Below are positions 41,087 to 49,906 of a stretch of DNA of 64,000 nucleotides, piece by piece. The DNA comes from JBCCSZ01 sp039821145 (GTDB lineage: Bacteria > Bacteroidota > Bacteroidia > Chitinophagales > Saprospiraceae): NCBI GenBank assembly GCA_039821145.1, contig JBCBOS010000024.1, forward strand, positions 62,001 to 126,000, in the 5' to 3' direction. The position numbers and the translations under genes were made by a program. How positions within the stretch are numbered: the stretch's first letter is position 1; each line of letters begins with the position of its first letter. The notes beneath the pieces are model-generated. The model worked only from the letters and a program-made list of their open reading frames with translations, was not told where the DNA came from and searched no databases.

Positions 41087-42022
41087 ATGCAGTATTTCAA
41101 AATCTCTTTTATCGCTATTCTGGGGATCAGTCTCTGCCTTTTCGGCTGCAACAATGACGACGATGCCCCCTGCACAACATCTACCTGGTACCAAGACGCA
41201 GATGGAGACGGTCTTGGCAATCCCGACATCACACTGGAATCTTGTGAACAGCCCAGCGGCTATGTTGACAATTCCGACGATACCGACGACAGTGGCACTC
41301 CCAGCCTGCACCCTGCATTTGCCGAATTTGACGACAACAACTTCACCATCTTCATCGATGGAGACGAAGTGGTGATCGAATCCAATGGCTTGCCCAACCA
41401 CAGCTCTCCCTATTGGTCCAATACCACGGAGCGATGCACCACCACTCCGATGGGGCAACGGCTGTGTACCAACAGCAATACGACAGAAGATCACCCCCTC
41501 TTTGTCGACCCCAGTGTCACCTCTTTTGAGTCCATGGCTCCTGGAAACATCGACGATTTCAATGGCTCGTATACCCTCCGCATCCCCATCGAGCCCAGCT
41601 TGGCGTCCAGCTCATCAGCCACTGGACTGGGAGCCATTGGCATGGCGGTGAGTGGTGCCATGATTTACAATGACGAGGAGGGTCCCAATGTGCCGTTGGA
41701 CGATGCAGTGCCTTCGCTCGACTACACAGCTGCCCACACTGGTCCACAGAGTTACCACTACCACCTGGAACCCAAAGCATGGTCCGATGACGACGACAAA
41801 TTGATCGGCATCATATCCGATGGCTTTTTCCTCTATGGCCGCAAGGACTATCCAAGCGGAGACTACCCGGACGATCTCGACGAATCCGGTGGGCATTTTG
41901 GTCCGACCCCACACAATGCCAACGGCGAATATCACTACCACATTCAGAATGAGCTTTTCTTGGGAACATACTACCTCTTGTTTCCCAATGACTACCAGGG
42001 GACGCCCAATGCCATCCAATAA
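41087..42022 (+). CDS. YHYH-domain lipoprotein with Ca-binding DxDGDG loop
   Basis: 311 residues from ATG 41087. Signal with lipobox (FIAILGISLCLFGCNN). After it comes a thrombospondin-type-3/MopE-like segment (YQDADGDGLGNPD) with Cys. The body is a YHYH-domain: the two signatures are QSYHYHLEP and GEYHYHIQNE, probable metal ligands, and the Thr/Ser-rich loops are typical. It is the first gene of an operon with a MORN lipoprotein and an SCO-type protein (11-bp gap), which hints at copper handling or oxidase assembly. Confidence 0.85.
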   Translation: MQYFKISFIAILGISLCLFGCNNDDDAPCTTSTWYQDADGDGLGNPDITLESCEQPSGYVDNSDDTDDSGTPSLHPAFAEFDDNNFTIFIDGDEVVIESNGLPNHSSPYWSNTTERCTTTPMGQRLCTNSNTTEDHPLFVDPSVTSFESMAPGNIDDFNGSYTLRIPIEPSLASSSSATGLGAIGMAVSGAMIYNDEEGPNVPLDDAVPSLDYTAAHTGPQSYHYHLEPKAWSDDDDKLIGIISDGFFLYGRKDYPSGDYPDDLDESGGHFGPTPHNANGEYHYHIQNELFLGTYYLLFPNDYQGTPNAIQ

Positions 42023-42033
42023 AGATCAAGTCT

Positions 42034-42660
42034 ATGCAATTGACAAAACACATCTTCCTTGTCGGCCTCACCATCGTGCTTGCCTGCTGCCATGGGAGAA
42101 TGAATTCGCCGGGGGCAGATCAGCCATTGATGCTTGAAGACCGGGTCTCAAAAAGTCAGGGGCTTGTGTTGGCTGATTCCCTTGTGCTGCATGCTGAGAA
42201 AGGTCAGGTCTTTTACCAAGGCCAGCCTTTCCACGGCAGTGCTGTGAGCTACTTTTCCAATGGCCAGCAAGCTACTTCCATCGACTATGTGGATGGCAGG
42301 AAACACGGTATGTACAAGAAGTGGTTCGAGGATGGGACAAAAAGTTTTGAGGCCAACTACTGGTCCAACAAACAACACGGCCTCACCAGCAGTTGGTGGC
42401 GAAATGGACATCGACGATCAGAGGCCCGCTACGAGATGGGCATTCCCAATGGCGTTCAAATGCAATGGTATGCCAGCGGCGCCAAGTTCAAAAGAATCCA
42501 CTTGATGGATGGAAAAGAAGAAGGATTGCAGCAATCCTGGCGAGAGAATGGAAAAATATACAACAATTACGAAGCCAAAAACGGACGCATCTTTGGCTTG
42601 AAAAGAGCAACTCTCTGTTATGAACTCAACAATGAAATCGTTCAATACGGCCCCAACTAG
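42034..42660 (+). CDS. MORN-repeat (YwqK-like) lipoprotein
   Basis: 208 residues. Lipobox in TIVLACCHGR. Four to five MORN-2 repeats follow (FSNGQQATSIDYVDGRKHG, FEDGTKSFEANYWSNKQHG, WRNGHRRSEARYEMG, ASGAKFKRIHLMDGKEEG). The repeats are often annotated as YwqK antitoxin domains, but in Bacteroidota lipoproteins they are structural. It is 11 bp behind the YHYH gene and overlaps the SCO gene by 41 bp. Confidence 0.8.
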   Translation: MQLTKHIFLVGLTIVLACCHGRMNSPGADQPLMLEDRVSKSQGLVLADSLVLHAEKGQVFYQGQPFHGSAVSYFSNGQQATSIDYVDGRKHGMYKKWFEDGTKSFEANYWSNKQHGLTSSWWRNGHRRSEARYEMGIPNGVQMQWYASGAKFKRIHLMDGKEEGLQQSWRENGKIYNNYEAKNGRIFGLKRATLCYELNNEIVQYGPN

Positions 42661-43300
42661 CCTCCTGATTTTTTTCTTGCTGATCTTGTCTTGCGGCGAG
42701 CAAAAGGTAGAGAAAAGCAGCAGAGTCGATGCATTGCCCTATTACGCAGAGGCAACTTTCACCCCCAACTGGCTGGCTGCTGGCGATCCTTTACTGGATG
42801 ACTTCCACCAAATCTCCCCCTTTCAGCTCGTCAACCAACAAGGAGACACCATCACGGAAAAAACCTTTGAAGGCAGCATTTACATCACTGACTTTTTCTT
42901 TACCGCCTGCCCTGGCATTTGCCCCAAAATGACAGCAAACATGGGCCTATTGCAAGAAGCTTTTTTGGAGGATGAGGAAGTCTTGCTGCTGTCTCATTCG
43001 GTGACTCCAGCAATGGATTCTGTTCCCGTTTTGCAAGTCTATGCAGAAGTACACGAGGTACAGGCACACAAATGGCACCTGGCGACGGGCAGTCAAGAGG
43101 AAATTTACAAGCTCGGACGCCAAGACTATTTTGTGGAGGAAGACCTTGGCTTGGAAAGAGAGGCAGATGATTTTCTACACACAGAAAACTTTGTCCTCAT
43201 AGATAAGCGCCGACACATCAGGGGGATCTACAACGGCCTCAACAAATCTGCCATCCAGCAGTTGATCGCAGATGTACAGACCTTAAAGGAGGAGGGATGA
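42620..43300 (+). CDS. SCO1/SenC-family lipoprotein
   Basis: 226 residues; ATG 42632 is an alternative start. Lipobox in FFLLILSCGEQ. The thioredoxin-like fold has the copper-site CPGIC (TACPGICPKMTANM) and the distal His (DDFLHTENFVLID). SCO proteins carry copper to the CuA site of cytochrome oxidase or act as thiol reductases. It is the last gene of the YHYH-MORN-SCO operon. Confidence 0.9.
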   Translation: MNSTMKSFNTAPTSLLIFFLLILSCGEQKVEKSSRVDALPYYAEATFTPNWLAAGDPLLDDFHQISPFQLVNQQGDTITEKTFEGSIYITDFFFTACPGICPKMTANMGLLQEAFLEDEEVLLLSHSVTPAMDSVPVLQVYAEVHEVQAHKWHLATGSQEEIYKLGRQDYFVEEDLGLEREADDFLHTENFVLIDKRRHIRGIYNGLNKSAIQQLIADVQTLKEEG

Positions 43301-43312
43301 CCTGCCTAGGTT

Positions 43313-44098
43313 TTAGCTGCCTTTGATCGTACCGCCAGTGACAAATTCTTTGGCCCAGTTTTCTTCCTGAAGGGAATTGATCATCAAGCCTCGGCCTTCC
43401 TCTGCTGACTTGGTGGAGGTGGCGTGTACAAAGAAGTCGTCCATCAGGTAAATACCTACGTGTACAATCCTGTCATTCTCGGAATAAGGTGCCCGAAAAA
43501 AGACCAAGTCTCCCATTGTCAGCGAGGATTGATCGATGCGGTTGCAGTAATGGTCCAATAAGCCCTGCGATCCACCAGAGATTTTTCGGTTCCATATCTT
43601 GTCTTGCATCACCCGGGTGAAGCCACTGCAATCGACGCCTTTTCGCTTGGCCTGCTGCCGCCATCCTGGCTCGCCATAGCCCGACCAGTCTGGCGTCTTG
43701 TAGGCTGTGTTGAGCCAAGAGACGATGAACCAGTAGATGTTGGGATCAGAAGATTTGAGACTTGCAATGGGTTCGAGCATATCTGCATACATCTGCTCCA
43801 TCACCAAGCTGTCCTCTGAAAGAAAATTCGGGTCGTAGTTCTTGCCGCTGATTTTTGCGCCAACCCCTTTGGGTGTCAACTTCTCTACTTCCTCTTTTTC
43901 CTCGTCCATCTCAGAAGGGGCTTCTGCTGTTTCTGTGAGTACTTCGGCTTGCGGCTTTGCTGGCTCTGTCACTGCTTCGGGCTGCCATTCTTCTGGGGGC
44001 GCTTTGGTGCTTGGGTTGGTGCAGGCTGCGCAAGTCAAAGTCAAGAGAACAGTCAGTACGTAGAAGATTTTTTGTCTTGCAATGTGTCTAAAAGTCAT
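43313..44098 (-). CDS. NlpC/P60-type lipoprotein
   Basis: 261 residues from ATG 44098. Lipoprotein signal (LTLTCAACTN). A low-complexity Glu/Pro/Ala stretch follows (about 20-65), then an NlpC/P60-like cysteine peptidase: catalytic Cys in GVDCSGFTR, His in IVHVGIYLMDD, and FVHATS. It may cut peptidoglycan peptides. It is convergent with the SCO gene, 12 bp apart. Confidence 0.8.
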   Translation of the reverse strand: MTFRHIARQKIFYVLTVLLTLTCAACTNPSTKAPPEEWQPEAVTEPAKPQAEVLTETAEAPSEMDEEKEEVEKLTPKGVGAKISGKNYDPNFLSEDSLVMEQMYADMLEPIASLKSSDPNIYWFIVSWLNTAYKTPDWSGYGEPGWRQQAKRKGVDCSGFTRVMQDKIWNRKISGGSQGLLDHYCNRIDQSSLTMGDLVFFRAPYSENDRIVHVGIYLMDDFFVHATSTKSAEEGRGLMINSLQEENWAKEFVTGGTIKGS

Positions 44099-44338
44099 GG
44101 TCAATATTGTAAGGGGTGACCGATTCAATGCATCATGCGCTGCTCCTCCCACAGCAGATTGGGCACACATTTACAGCAAAGCACGATGCTACTTCGCTAG
44201 ATAATATAAGCACTTTATGCCAAAGCAGAATACCTCGCCCAAGCAAATCTTTTCAACCGAGTATTCTTGAAATCATTGAGGGGAAGGATGCTGGTCAGCA
44301 GTTGATCGCAGATGTGCGAATGAGGAAGAGGTCTCCAC

Positions 44339-44379
44339 AAAAAAAGACAGACCCCCTGCTTTCCGAAAGGGAATCTGTC
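44339..44379 (-). terminator. Rho-independent terminator (distal)
   Basis: On the minus strand GACAGA (44379-44374), inner CTTTC-G-GAAAG pairing, and TCTGTC (44351-44346), followed by TTTTTTTG. It is about 265 bp beyond the T9SS gene and may end a separate small transcript. Confidence 0.55.
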
Positions 44380-44550
44380 GAAAGATAAAACGTTATTAAT
44401 CAAATTTGATTTTGTGTAGATTCCTACAGAACTCGTACTCTGTAAGCCTACTCAAGAGCAGTTTTCCAGGCTGCTCTTTCTTGCGATAGACAGTACAAAG
44501 ATGAGCACAACGAGATGGAAATACTTGTACACTTTCGAGGCAAAATTCCA

Positions 44551-44581
44551 AAAAAATAAATCCTGGCTGGGAACCAGGATT
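44551..44581 (-). terminator. Rho-independent terminator of the T9SS cargo gene
   Basis: On the minus strand AATCCTGG (44581-44574), a 7-nt loop, CCAGGATT (44566-44559), then TATTTTTTTGG. It lies 65 bp after the stop at 44646. Confidence 0.8.
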
Positions 44582-44645
44582 CATCGAAACAGTAGTGTAA
44601 AAGGGGGATGAAATAATCACAAGAGAGTTAGCATGTGTGATGATC

Positions 44646-45881
44646 TTAGTTAGATGTTGTTTTCAACAAGCGCTTGGTCAAGTCTCCTTGGCTGCTGCGC
44701 AGCGACAGAAAATACATACCGGGGCTCCATTCATCAGTGGAAATGCTTTGCGACTGCCAGCCACTCGGCAACTGAGATGGATTTGGATGTGAGAAAATGA
44801 GCTTGCCCAACACGTCACGGACCTCCAAGGCCTCCACTGCCACGCCTTCTGGCAATTGATACGTCAACTCCAATTGATTGGCAAAAGGATTGGGGCTCGC
44901 TTGCAACTGAAGTGCCTCTACTTCTGGAAGCGACTCGTCTCCGCCCATTCTCGTAGATGGCCCTACCTGACAATTGCAATTGCCAACCTGCACGCTGGCA
45001 TTCATCAAATTTTTGAGGGTAATGTTGAAACCAGTAGTTGTCCCCAACAATAGGTTGGAGGTGATGTCCATTGTGAAAAAGCTATGATTCAAATCGTTAT
45101 CGATGATAGAGATCGTTGGCGAAGCATAATTCACCTTGGCTCCGACGTAACAGTTGAATTCTGGATTGACCAGATAAACACTGTCGCGATTCCGATTGTG
45201 TCCCACCTGGAAATTGGCCTCAAAGGGAGTACCATTGAGAGGGGAGCTGGGCTGAAGGGCCAGATTGATGGTTCCCCTGACCTTGATTTGGTATTTGGCC
45301 TGGTTGCAGCCAGAATTGGTCCAAGCCATGCTTCCAAACAGAGTAGGAGCGCTCACTCCAAAAGGCGACAACCCAATGGATGGCAATGCGATGGTCTCGG
45401 GACATACACAGGTATTGAACAATTCCTGACTGGTCCGCAGCGGATTCTTGTCGATGATGATGAAAAGAGGCTCCCCATTGAAGTTGGGGTCGATGATTGC
45501 CTGCTGTAAGCACAGCACATGCAGGCCATCAGACAAGGCGACAAATGGATTGGGAATGTCTGAGGTGAAGCTACTAATGGCTCCTGTGTGCAAATTGAGA
45601 TGCTCAATCTGGGTCTGCGGGCTCGACACTTCAAGCTGTATACCTGTATCTGTAAAGGTGTACTCGACATCAGGCGCTGGTACGTCCGGATTGGTCTGTC
45701 GATCGAGGACAAATGCTTCGAACACAGCCGGCTCGTATTGCCCCTCATAAGTATTCTCCATGAAGCTGTGTAGCTTTGACAAGTAGGTGGCGTCAAACGT
45801 AAATGCCGTTTGGGCATTTGTGTTGCTGGTGGCCAAAAATAGAATAAAAAGGAAACTGAGATGTTTGTAAGTCGCGATCAT
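44646..45881 (-). CDS. Secreted protein with T9SS sorting domain
   Basis: 411 residues from ATG 45881; longer upstream frames carry no signal peptide. Signal (HLSFLFILFLATSNTNAQ). The body of about 310 residues is beta-rich, with a Cys pair region (FNTCVCPETI) and GNCNCQVG. The tail is T9SS type A (LQASPNPFANQLELTYQL, VRDVLGKLIF, SPGMYFLSLRS). It is divergent from the helical paralogue B at 46135. Confidence 0.88.
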   Translation of the reverse strand: MIATYKHLSFLFILFLATSNTNAQTAFTFDATYLSKLHSFMENTYEGQYEPAVFEAFVLDRQTNPDVPAPDVEYTFTDTGIQLEVSSPQTQIEHLNLHTGAISSFTSDIPNPFVALSDGLHVLCLQQAIIDPNFNGEPLFIIIDKNPLRTSQELFNTCVCPETIALPSIGLSPFGVSAPTLFGSMAWTNSGCNQAKYQIKVRGTINLALQPSSPLNGTPFEANFQVGHNRNRDSVYLVNPEFNCYVGAKVNYASPTISIIDNDLNHSFFTMDITSNLLLGTTTGFNITLKNLMNASVQVGNCNCQVGPSTRMGGDESLPEVEALQLQASPNPFANQLELTYQLPEGVAVEALEVRDVLGKLIFSHPNPSQLPSGWQSQSISTDEWSPGMYFLSLRSSQGDLTKRLLKTTSN

Positions 45882-46134
45882 TCGTTCAATAGTTAATTTG
45901 GTGATTAATAACAAGTTTTCAATGCTTGCACCGACACGAGATGCCAGATGCGTTTTCAATCTTATAGACTCAGTCACCGATATGTAGACATGCGTTCTGC
46001 AGCAGTCCCACTGGGAATGATTTTCCCGCTGCTTGAGGAATAAAAAGAAGTATGTGTGCATATTGCTTCTTTTCCCAGGCAAAAAACAGTACATTTTTCG
46101 TTCATTTTTCCAAACGGTCCCTGCCAGAGCCATT

Positions 46135-47586
46135 ATGCTAGAAAGTAAATTGATCAAAACCCTTCAAACATTGACAGCAGAAGAGATGCAATCCCTGTCT
46201 CATTTTCTGCAGTCTCCCTATTTTTTCGACGGTCGATCCCTCCCCTCTGCCGTGCTGGCCTTGTTCCATCTGTTGCAACAATGGCATCCCTCCTTTCCCT
46301 CCGCCCAAGTCGAAAAGCAGGCTGTTTATCCCCAACTGTTTCCAGGAGAGAGTCCCAGCAAAGGCAAATTGGAAAAGGTCATGAGCGGACTGCAAAAGGC
46401 CGTCGAGCAGTTCATCGTCGTTCACTATGCGCCCATTCACCGGGAGATCGACCAACAAAAAATCATGCTTCGCTTCTATCGAGAAAAGCAATTGGAGAAT
46501 GGTTTTCGCAATGGGCTGAAAAAGTTTGACAAAATCCAAAAGAAGGAAACCAAAAAAGGCAGCAACTTTTACCAGTACGAGTTTTGGAAGGAAACGGAGA
46601 TTTCTCAGTATGCCTTTTTGTACAATTACAACACGAGAAAGGAAGACCTCAACTTGACCAATGGCATCCAGAGTCTGGACATCTACTATTTCGTCCTTCG
46701 CCTCGAACTGGTCAACAAACTTTTGGCCCAACACAAGTTTCAACGCCCCTTGTTTGTGGAGACCCAGCAACAGCTCATTCGACAACTGCTTCCCCACATT
46801 GAAGAGCAACAATTTTTTCAGACTCCTCTGCTGGAATTGAACGCAGCAGTCTTCTCCTTTCTCAGTGAAGAAAAAGAAGAGCAGTACCAAAAACTTCTCC
46901 TCCTGCTCGGTCAATACCAAAAAGAAATCCCCGACGAACAACTCAAACCACTGCTTACGCTCTGCCGAAACTATTGCATCCGACAGTACAACCGAGGAAA
47001 AAAAGGATTTTTGAGAAAGGCATTCGAACTGTACAAAGATCACCTGGCCCAAGGTTATCTGCACTACGAGGATGGCCTGTTGCCGCGCACTGTCAAGACC
47101 ATCATGGAATTGGGACTTCGCCTGAAAGAGTTGGACTGGGCAAAGCAATTTTTGCAAGACTACAAATCCTCCATCGTGGGAACCAACCATCCGGAGGAAG
47201 TCTACCGATACAATCTGGCCATCTACCATTTTGCCAGTGGCCGATTTGAAGAAGCCCTCAGCCTGTTGGCCGATACGTATGAGGATACTTTTTACAAGAT
47301 AGATGCCCGGAGGCTGGAAATCAAAATCTATTACGAAACACAGTCTGTCTTGCTGGAGGCCCGCCTCAACGCTTTTCGCATCCTGATCCTTCGCACCTCC
47401 AAAGGGACCTTGCCAGAATTGCACCGCTCGGGAAACGACAATTTCGTCAAACTTCTCTCACAAATTCTCCACTCCGCCACTCGCGGCAATGCCAAACGCA
47501 TCGACCGACTCAAGGAGCGATTGCAAGACAAAGCAGTCATCGCAGACAAACATTGGCTCTTGGAAAAACTAGAAGAAATGAAGTAA
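46135..47586 (+). CDS. Helical-repeat protein, paralogue B of an unrecognised family
   Basis: 483 residues from ATG 46135. Cytoplasmic by sequence. It shares full-length similarity with the protein at 33930-35378, including LFPGESPSKGKLEKVM, DIYYFVLRLELVNKLLAQ, LCRNYCIRQYNRGK, MELGLRLKELDWAKQFLQDY and a C-terminal TPR-like part (YNLAIYHFASGRFEEALSLL). In both, the upstream region carries AAACA and TACATTTTT (46090-46098 here, 33866-33874 for A). The family is unknown to me; the regular helical pattern suggests protein-protein contact. As in A, the neighbour on the other side is a T9SS cargo gene. Confidence 0.75.
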   Translation: MLESKLIKTLQTLTAEEMQSLSHFLQSPYFFDGRSLPSAVLALFHLLQQWHPSFPSAQVEKQAVYPQLFPGESPSKGKLEKVMSGLQKAVEQFIVVHYAPIHREIDQQKIMLRFYREKQLENGFRNGLKKFDKIQKKETKKGSNFYQYEFWKETEISQYAFLYNYNTRKEDLNLTNGIQSLDIYYFVLRLELVNKLLAQHKFQRPLFVETQQQLIRQLLPHIEEQQFFQTPLLELNAAVFSFLSEEKEEQYQKLLLLLGQYQKEIPDEQLKPLLTLCRNYCIRQYNRGKKGFLRKAFELYKDHLAQGYLHYEDGLLPRTVKTIMELGLRLKELDWAKQFLQDYKSSIVGTNHPEEVYRYNLAIYHFASGRFEEALSLLADTYEDTFYKIDARRLEIKIYYETQSVLLEARLNAFRILILRTSKGTLPELHRSGNDNFVKLLSQILHSATRGNAKRIDRLKERLQDKAVIADKHWLLEKLEEMK

Positions 47587-47598
47587 AAGGTGGGAAAT

Positions 47599-47637
47599 GC
47601 AGCCCGCAACTCTCCAGAGGGAAGAGCCAGGGGCTGC
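47599..47637. terminator. Hairpin between convergent genes
   Basis: GCAGCCC (47599-47605) pairs with GGGCTGC (47631-47637) around an inner CTCT/AGAG pairing. It lies between paralogue B and the DUF2853 gene; there is no U-tract, so its role as a terminator is uncertain. Confidence 0.3.
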
Positions 47638-47652
47638 AGTGCCAGAGGCAAA

Positions 47653-47991
47653 TTATTGGTACATAGACTCCTTGCCAAACTTCTTGATCAACAAAGCGTA
47701 GAAGATGGCGCGGTATTTATTGCGGTTGGACGATCCCATTTGCTCACAGACTTCCTTGAGAGCAGCATCCAGTTCTGGACCATCGGCCATTCCCAGCTTG
47801 CCAATCAGAAAGTTGTTCTTGACGCGTGCCATTTCCTGGGCATCAGAACAAGATACTCTGGAAGAATCTTCATTGTAAATGAGTGGACCCAAAGACTTGG
47901 TAACAGCGTCCAACAGCTCAGGACTTACGTCCAAGCCGATCTTGCTGGCCTCTGCTTTGTAGAGGTCCTTTTTTTCATCTAACTTACTCAT
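47653..47991 (-). CDS. DUF2853 family protein
   Basis: 112 residues matching DUF2853: IYNEDSSRVSCSDAQEMARVKNN, FLIGKLGM and KYRAIFYALLIKKFGK. The family is small, cytoplasmic and helical, of unknown role. Single gene. Confidence 0.88.
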   Translation of the reverse strand: MSKLDEKKDLYKAEASKIGLDVSPELLDAVTKSLGPLIYNEDSSRVSCSDAQEMARVKNNFLIGKLGMADGPELDAALKEVCEQMGSSNRNKYRAIFYALLIKKFGKESMYQ

Positions 47992-48037
47992 AGTTTTAAT
48001 GAATTTTTGATAGGTGTCGTGAAAAATAAAAGGCCAT

Positions 48038-48045
48038 CAAATATA
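48038..48045 (-). promoter_or_regulatory. Probable promoter -7 box for the DUF2853 gene
   Basis: On the minus strand TATATTTG is a perfect TAnnTTTG box, about 47 nt before ATG 47991. The -33 element (TGTG at 19 bp) is weak. Confidence 0.4.
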
Positions 48046-48172
48046 AACAAATTATGACATCAAACACATTGTTGACCAAGATTTTGGGGATTTCAACCCC
48101 TCCAAAGAACCAATTGTGGTGGTAGGTGTTCTGGCTAAGGTGAGCAATGCAAAACCACCACCACCGACAAAC

Positions 48173-48934
48173 ATGCACATCACATCTTACCTACAAAGAA
48201 TTGACTACGAAGGTGACCTGACGCCCTCCTTGGACACCCTCCGCCGCCTGCAGTGGCAACACCTCCACCACGTCCCATTCGAAAATCTCGACATTCACTA
48301 CCAACGTCCCATTCAATTGGACACCGCTGCTCTCTACAACAAAATTGTCCTCCAGCGAAGGGGTGGATTTTGCTACGAACTCAACGGCTTGTTTTACCAA
48401 TTGCTCTCCCAGCTCGGATTTGAGGTAAAAATGATTTCAGCCCGAATCTACAGCGACTCCAAACAAAAGTATGGTGCCGAATTCGACCACATGGCGCTCA
48501 TCCTGCGCTTTGAGGAGGGAGAATACCTGGCTGATGTTGGTTTTGGGAAATTCATCTTCCACCCCATGCCATTTGTCCTTGACCAAGCCCACCACGATCC
48601 AGGAGGCACATTTGTCATTCGCCAACACGATGAACAGTATCTACGGATAGACAAGCTAGAAGGAGAGAATGTCATCCCCGTGAGTCTGCTGACGCCCGAG
48701 GCTCGAAAAATGGAGGATTACCAAGAGATGTGTCTCTTCCAGCAATTTGACCCCGACTCTCACTTTGTGAAGAAAAAGATGATCAGTCTGCCCATTGAAG
48801 GCGGCAGGCTGAGTTTGACCAGTGATTCCCTCAAAATCACCAGGGGGCAAGAAGTAGAGGAAAGGCCCATTGCAAATCAAGCCGCTTTCGAGGCAGCCCT
48901 TTGGAAGCATTTTTCCATTAAGATGACAGATTGA
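48173..48934 (+). CDS. Arylamine N-acetyltransferase
   Basis: 253 residues from ATG 48173. The triad is visible: Cys in RRGGFCYELN, His in EFDHMAL and Asp in LADVGFGK. NAT enzymes move acetyl from acetyl-CoA to arylamines or hydrazines (EC 2.3.1.5). It is convergent with the tryptophan dioxygenase gene (6-bp gap), and aromatic amines of the kynurenine route could be substrates, which is speculation. Confidence 0.92.
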   Translation: MHITSYLQRIDYEGDLTPSLDTLRRLQWQHLHHVPFENLDIHYQRPIQLDTAALYNKIVLQRRGGFCYELNGLFYQLLSQLGFEVKMISARIYSDSKQKYGAEFDHMALILRFEEGEYLADVGFGKFIFHPMPFVLDQAHHDPGGTFVIRQHDEQYLRIDKLEGENVIPVSLLTPEARKMEDYQEMCLFQQFDPDSHFVKKKMISLPIEGGRLSLTSDSLKITRGQEVEERPIANQAAFEAALWKHFSIKMTD

Positions 48935-48940
48935 AAAAGA

Positions 48941-49873
48941 TCAGAAACGCACCCGCTTTCCCCAATCGTCCAACTCTTCTTCCGTCCATAGTTGTGGATA
49001 GAATATGATGCGTTGGTTCTTGGGTGGTAGGTACTTTTGCCAATTGGTGCCGCCCGTGGCTTCGATGTGGTCGGGCTTCTTGTCCAGATGGCGAACGGCA
49101 GATCGGTAGTGGGACAAAGGCCAGCGCACATTGGCGTTGAAATCGTGTTGTTTCAACAAGTCAATCAACTCTTGATCCGCTGGCGATCCCAAGCGCAAAT
49201 AGCATCGCCAAAGATTGCTCTCCTTGACATCATCTGTCAAACGGACAAACTGCGCAGAGTACTTTCGCTCAAACTGCCGCAAAGTCAGGGTCTTCTTTCC
49301 AGTGGCCAACTCCGTAGCGCCAGATCGCCAGTACAAAGAAGGATACAGCTCTGAGGTGGGATCAGATGGGCGAACCGACCCTCGCTTGCTGAAGTGGACC
49401 AACTGATACAAATCCGTACTGACAAATTCGATCATCCGGTATTGTGCCGACTGAAAACCACTGGCGGGCAGGAGAGACATGCGAAATTGAAGAAACTCGT
49501 CCTTGTCCATGCCGTGTACCATGACGTCAAACGACTGAATCAACTGCTCAAAATAGCGATTGACCCGCTTCATTTGGCGCTTGAACAAGGCCATGTCCAG
49601 ATCAGGGGCGTTTTGCACCCTGGCAATGGCCTGCAGAATCAGCTTGAAATACAGTTCCGTGATCTGGTGGTAGGTGATGAAGATGTACTCATCATCAAAG
49701 CAAGTCTTGGGATTCTGTAGGCTCAGAAGGGTATCCAGGTGTATGTAATCCCAATAGGTCAGGTAATCTGCATGGAGCAGGCCGTCCAGGTAGGACTGCA
49801 TGTTTTGTCCCATGGCAGCAAACTTCTCTTCCAATCGCTCCAGGCGATCCAGCATATCGTGCGATAGTTCCAT
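48941..49873 (-). CDS. kynA: Tryptophan 2,3-dioxygenase
   Basis: 310 residues. Family motifs: YWDYIHLDTLLSLQ, DEYIFITYHQITELYFKL, FQSAQYRMIEF, and the C-terminal EATGGTNWQKYLPP with the haem-ligand region (WPLSHYRSAVRHL). It opens L-tryptophan to N-formylkynurenine (EC 1.13.11.11). The ACMSD-like gene at 13025-14152 is the only other kynurenine step in the window. Confidence 0.95.
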   Translation of the reverse strand: MELSHDMLDRLERLEEKFAAMGQNMQSYLDGLLHADYLTYWDYIHLDTLLSLQNPKTCFDDEYIFITYHQITELYFKLILQAIARVQNAPDLDMALFKRQMKRVNRYFEQLIQSFDVMVHGMDKDEFLQFRMSLLPASGFQSAQYRMIEFVSTDLYQLVHFSKRGSVRPSDPTSELYPSLYWRSGATELATGKKTLTLRQFERKYSAQFVRLTDDVKESNLWRCYLRLGSPADQELIDLLKQHDFNANVRWPLSHYRSAVRHLDKKPDHIEATGGTNWQKYLPPKNQRIIFYPQLWTEEELDDWGKRVRF

Positions 49874-49906
49874 TTGGCCAGCTTTTGAATGGCCAAACCG
49901 AGTGGC

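Larger units (their letters stand above)
44099..44645. other. Intergenic region with two minus-strand terminators
   Basis: No domain-bearing gene. It contains the terminators at 44339-44379 and 44551-44581, a stem-loop at 44452-44477 (AAGAGCAG with CTGCTCTT), the palindrome ATCAAATTTGAT at 44399-44410, and a 20-bp repeat of the SCO gene end at 44296-44315. A 74-codon GTG frame at 44396-44620 (minus) is unconvincing because it runs through the first terminator. Confidence 0.5.

Noticed and set aside
42034..42660. YwqK antitoxin reading of the MORN lipoprotein, i.e. a toxin-antitoxin system.
   Set aside because: The label comes from domain names. The protein has a lipobox and sits with YHYH and SCO genes; no toxin gene is adjacent.
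44396..44620. A 74-codon minus-strand frame with GTG start.
   Set aside because: It runs through the terminator at 44551-44581 and has no protein-like pattern.
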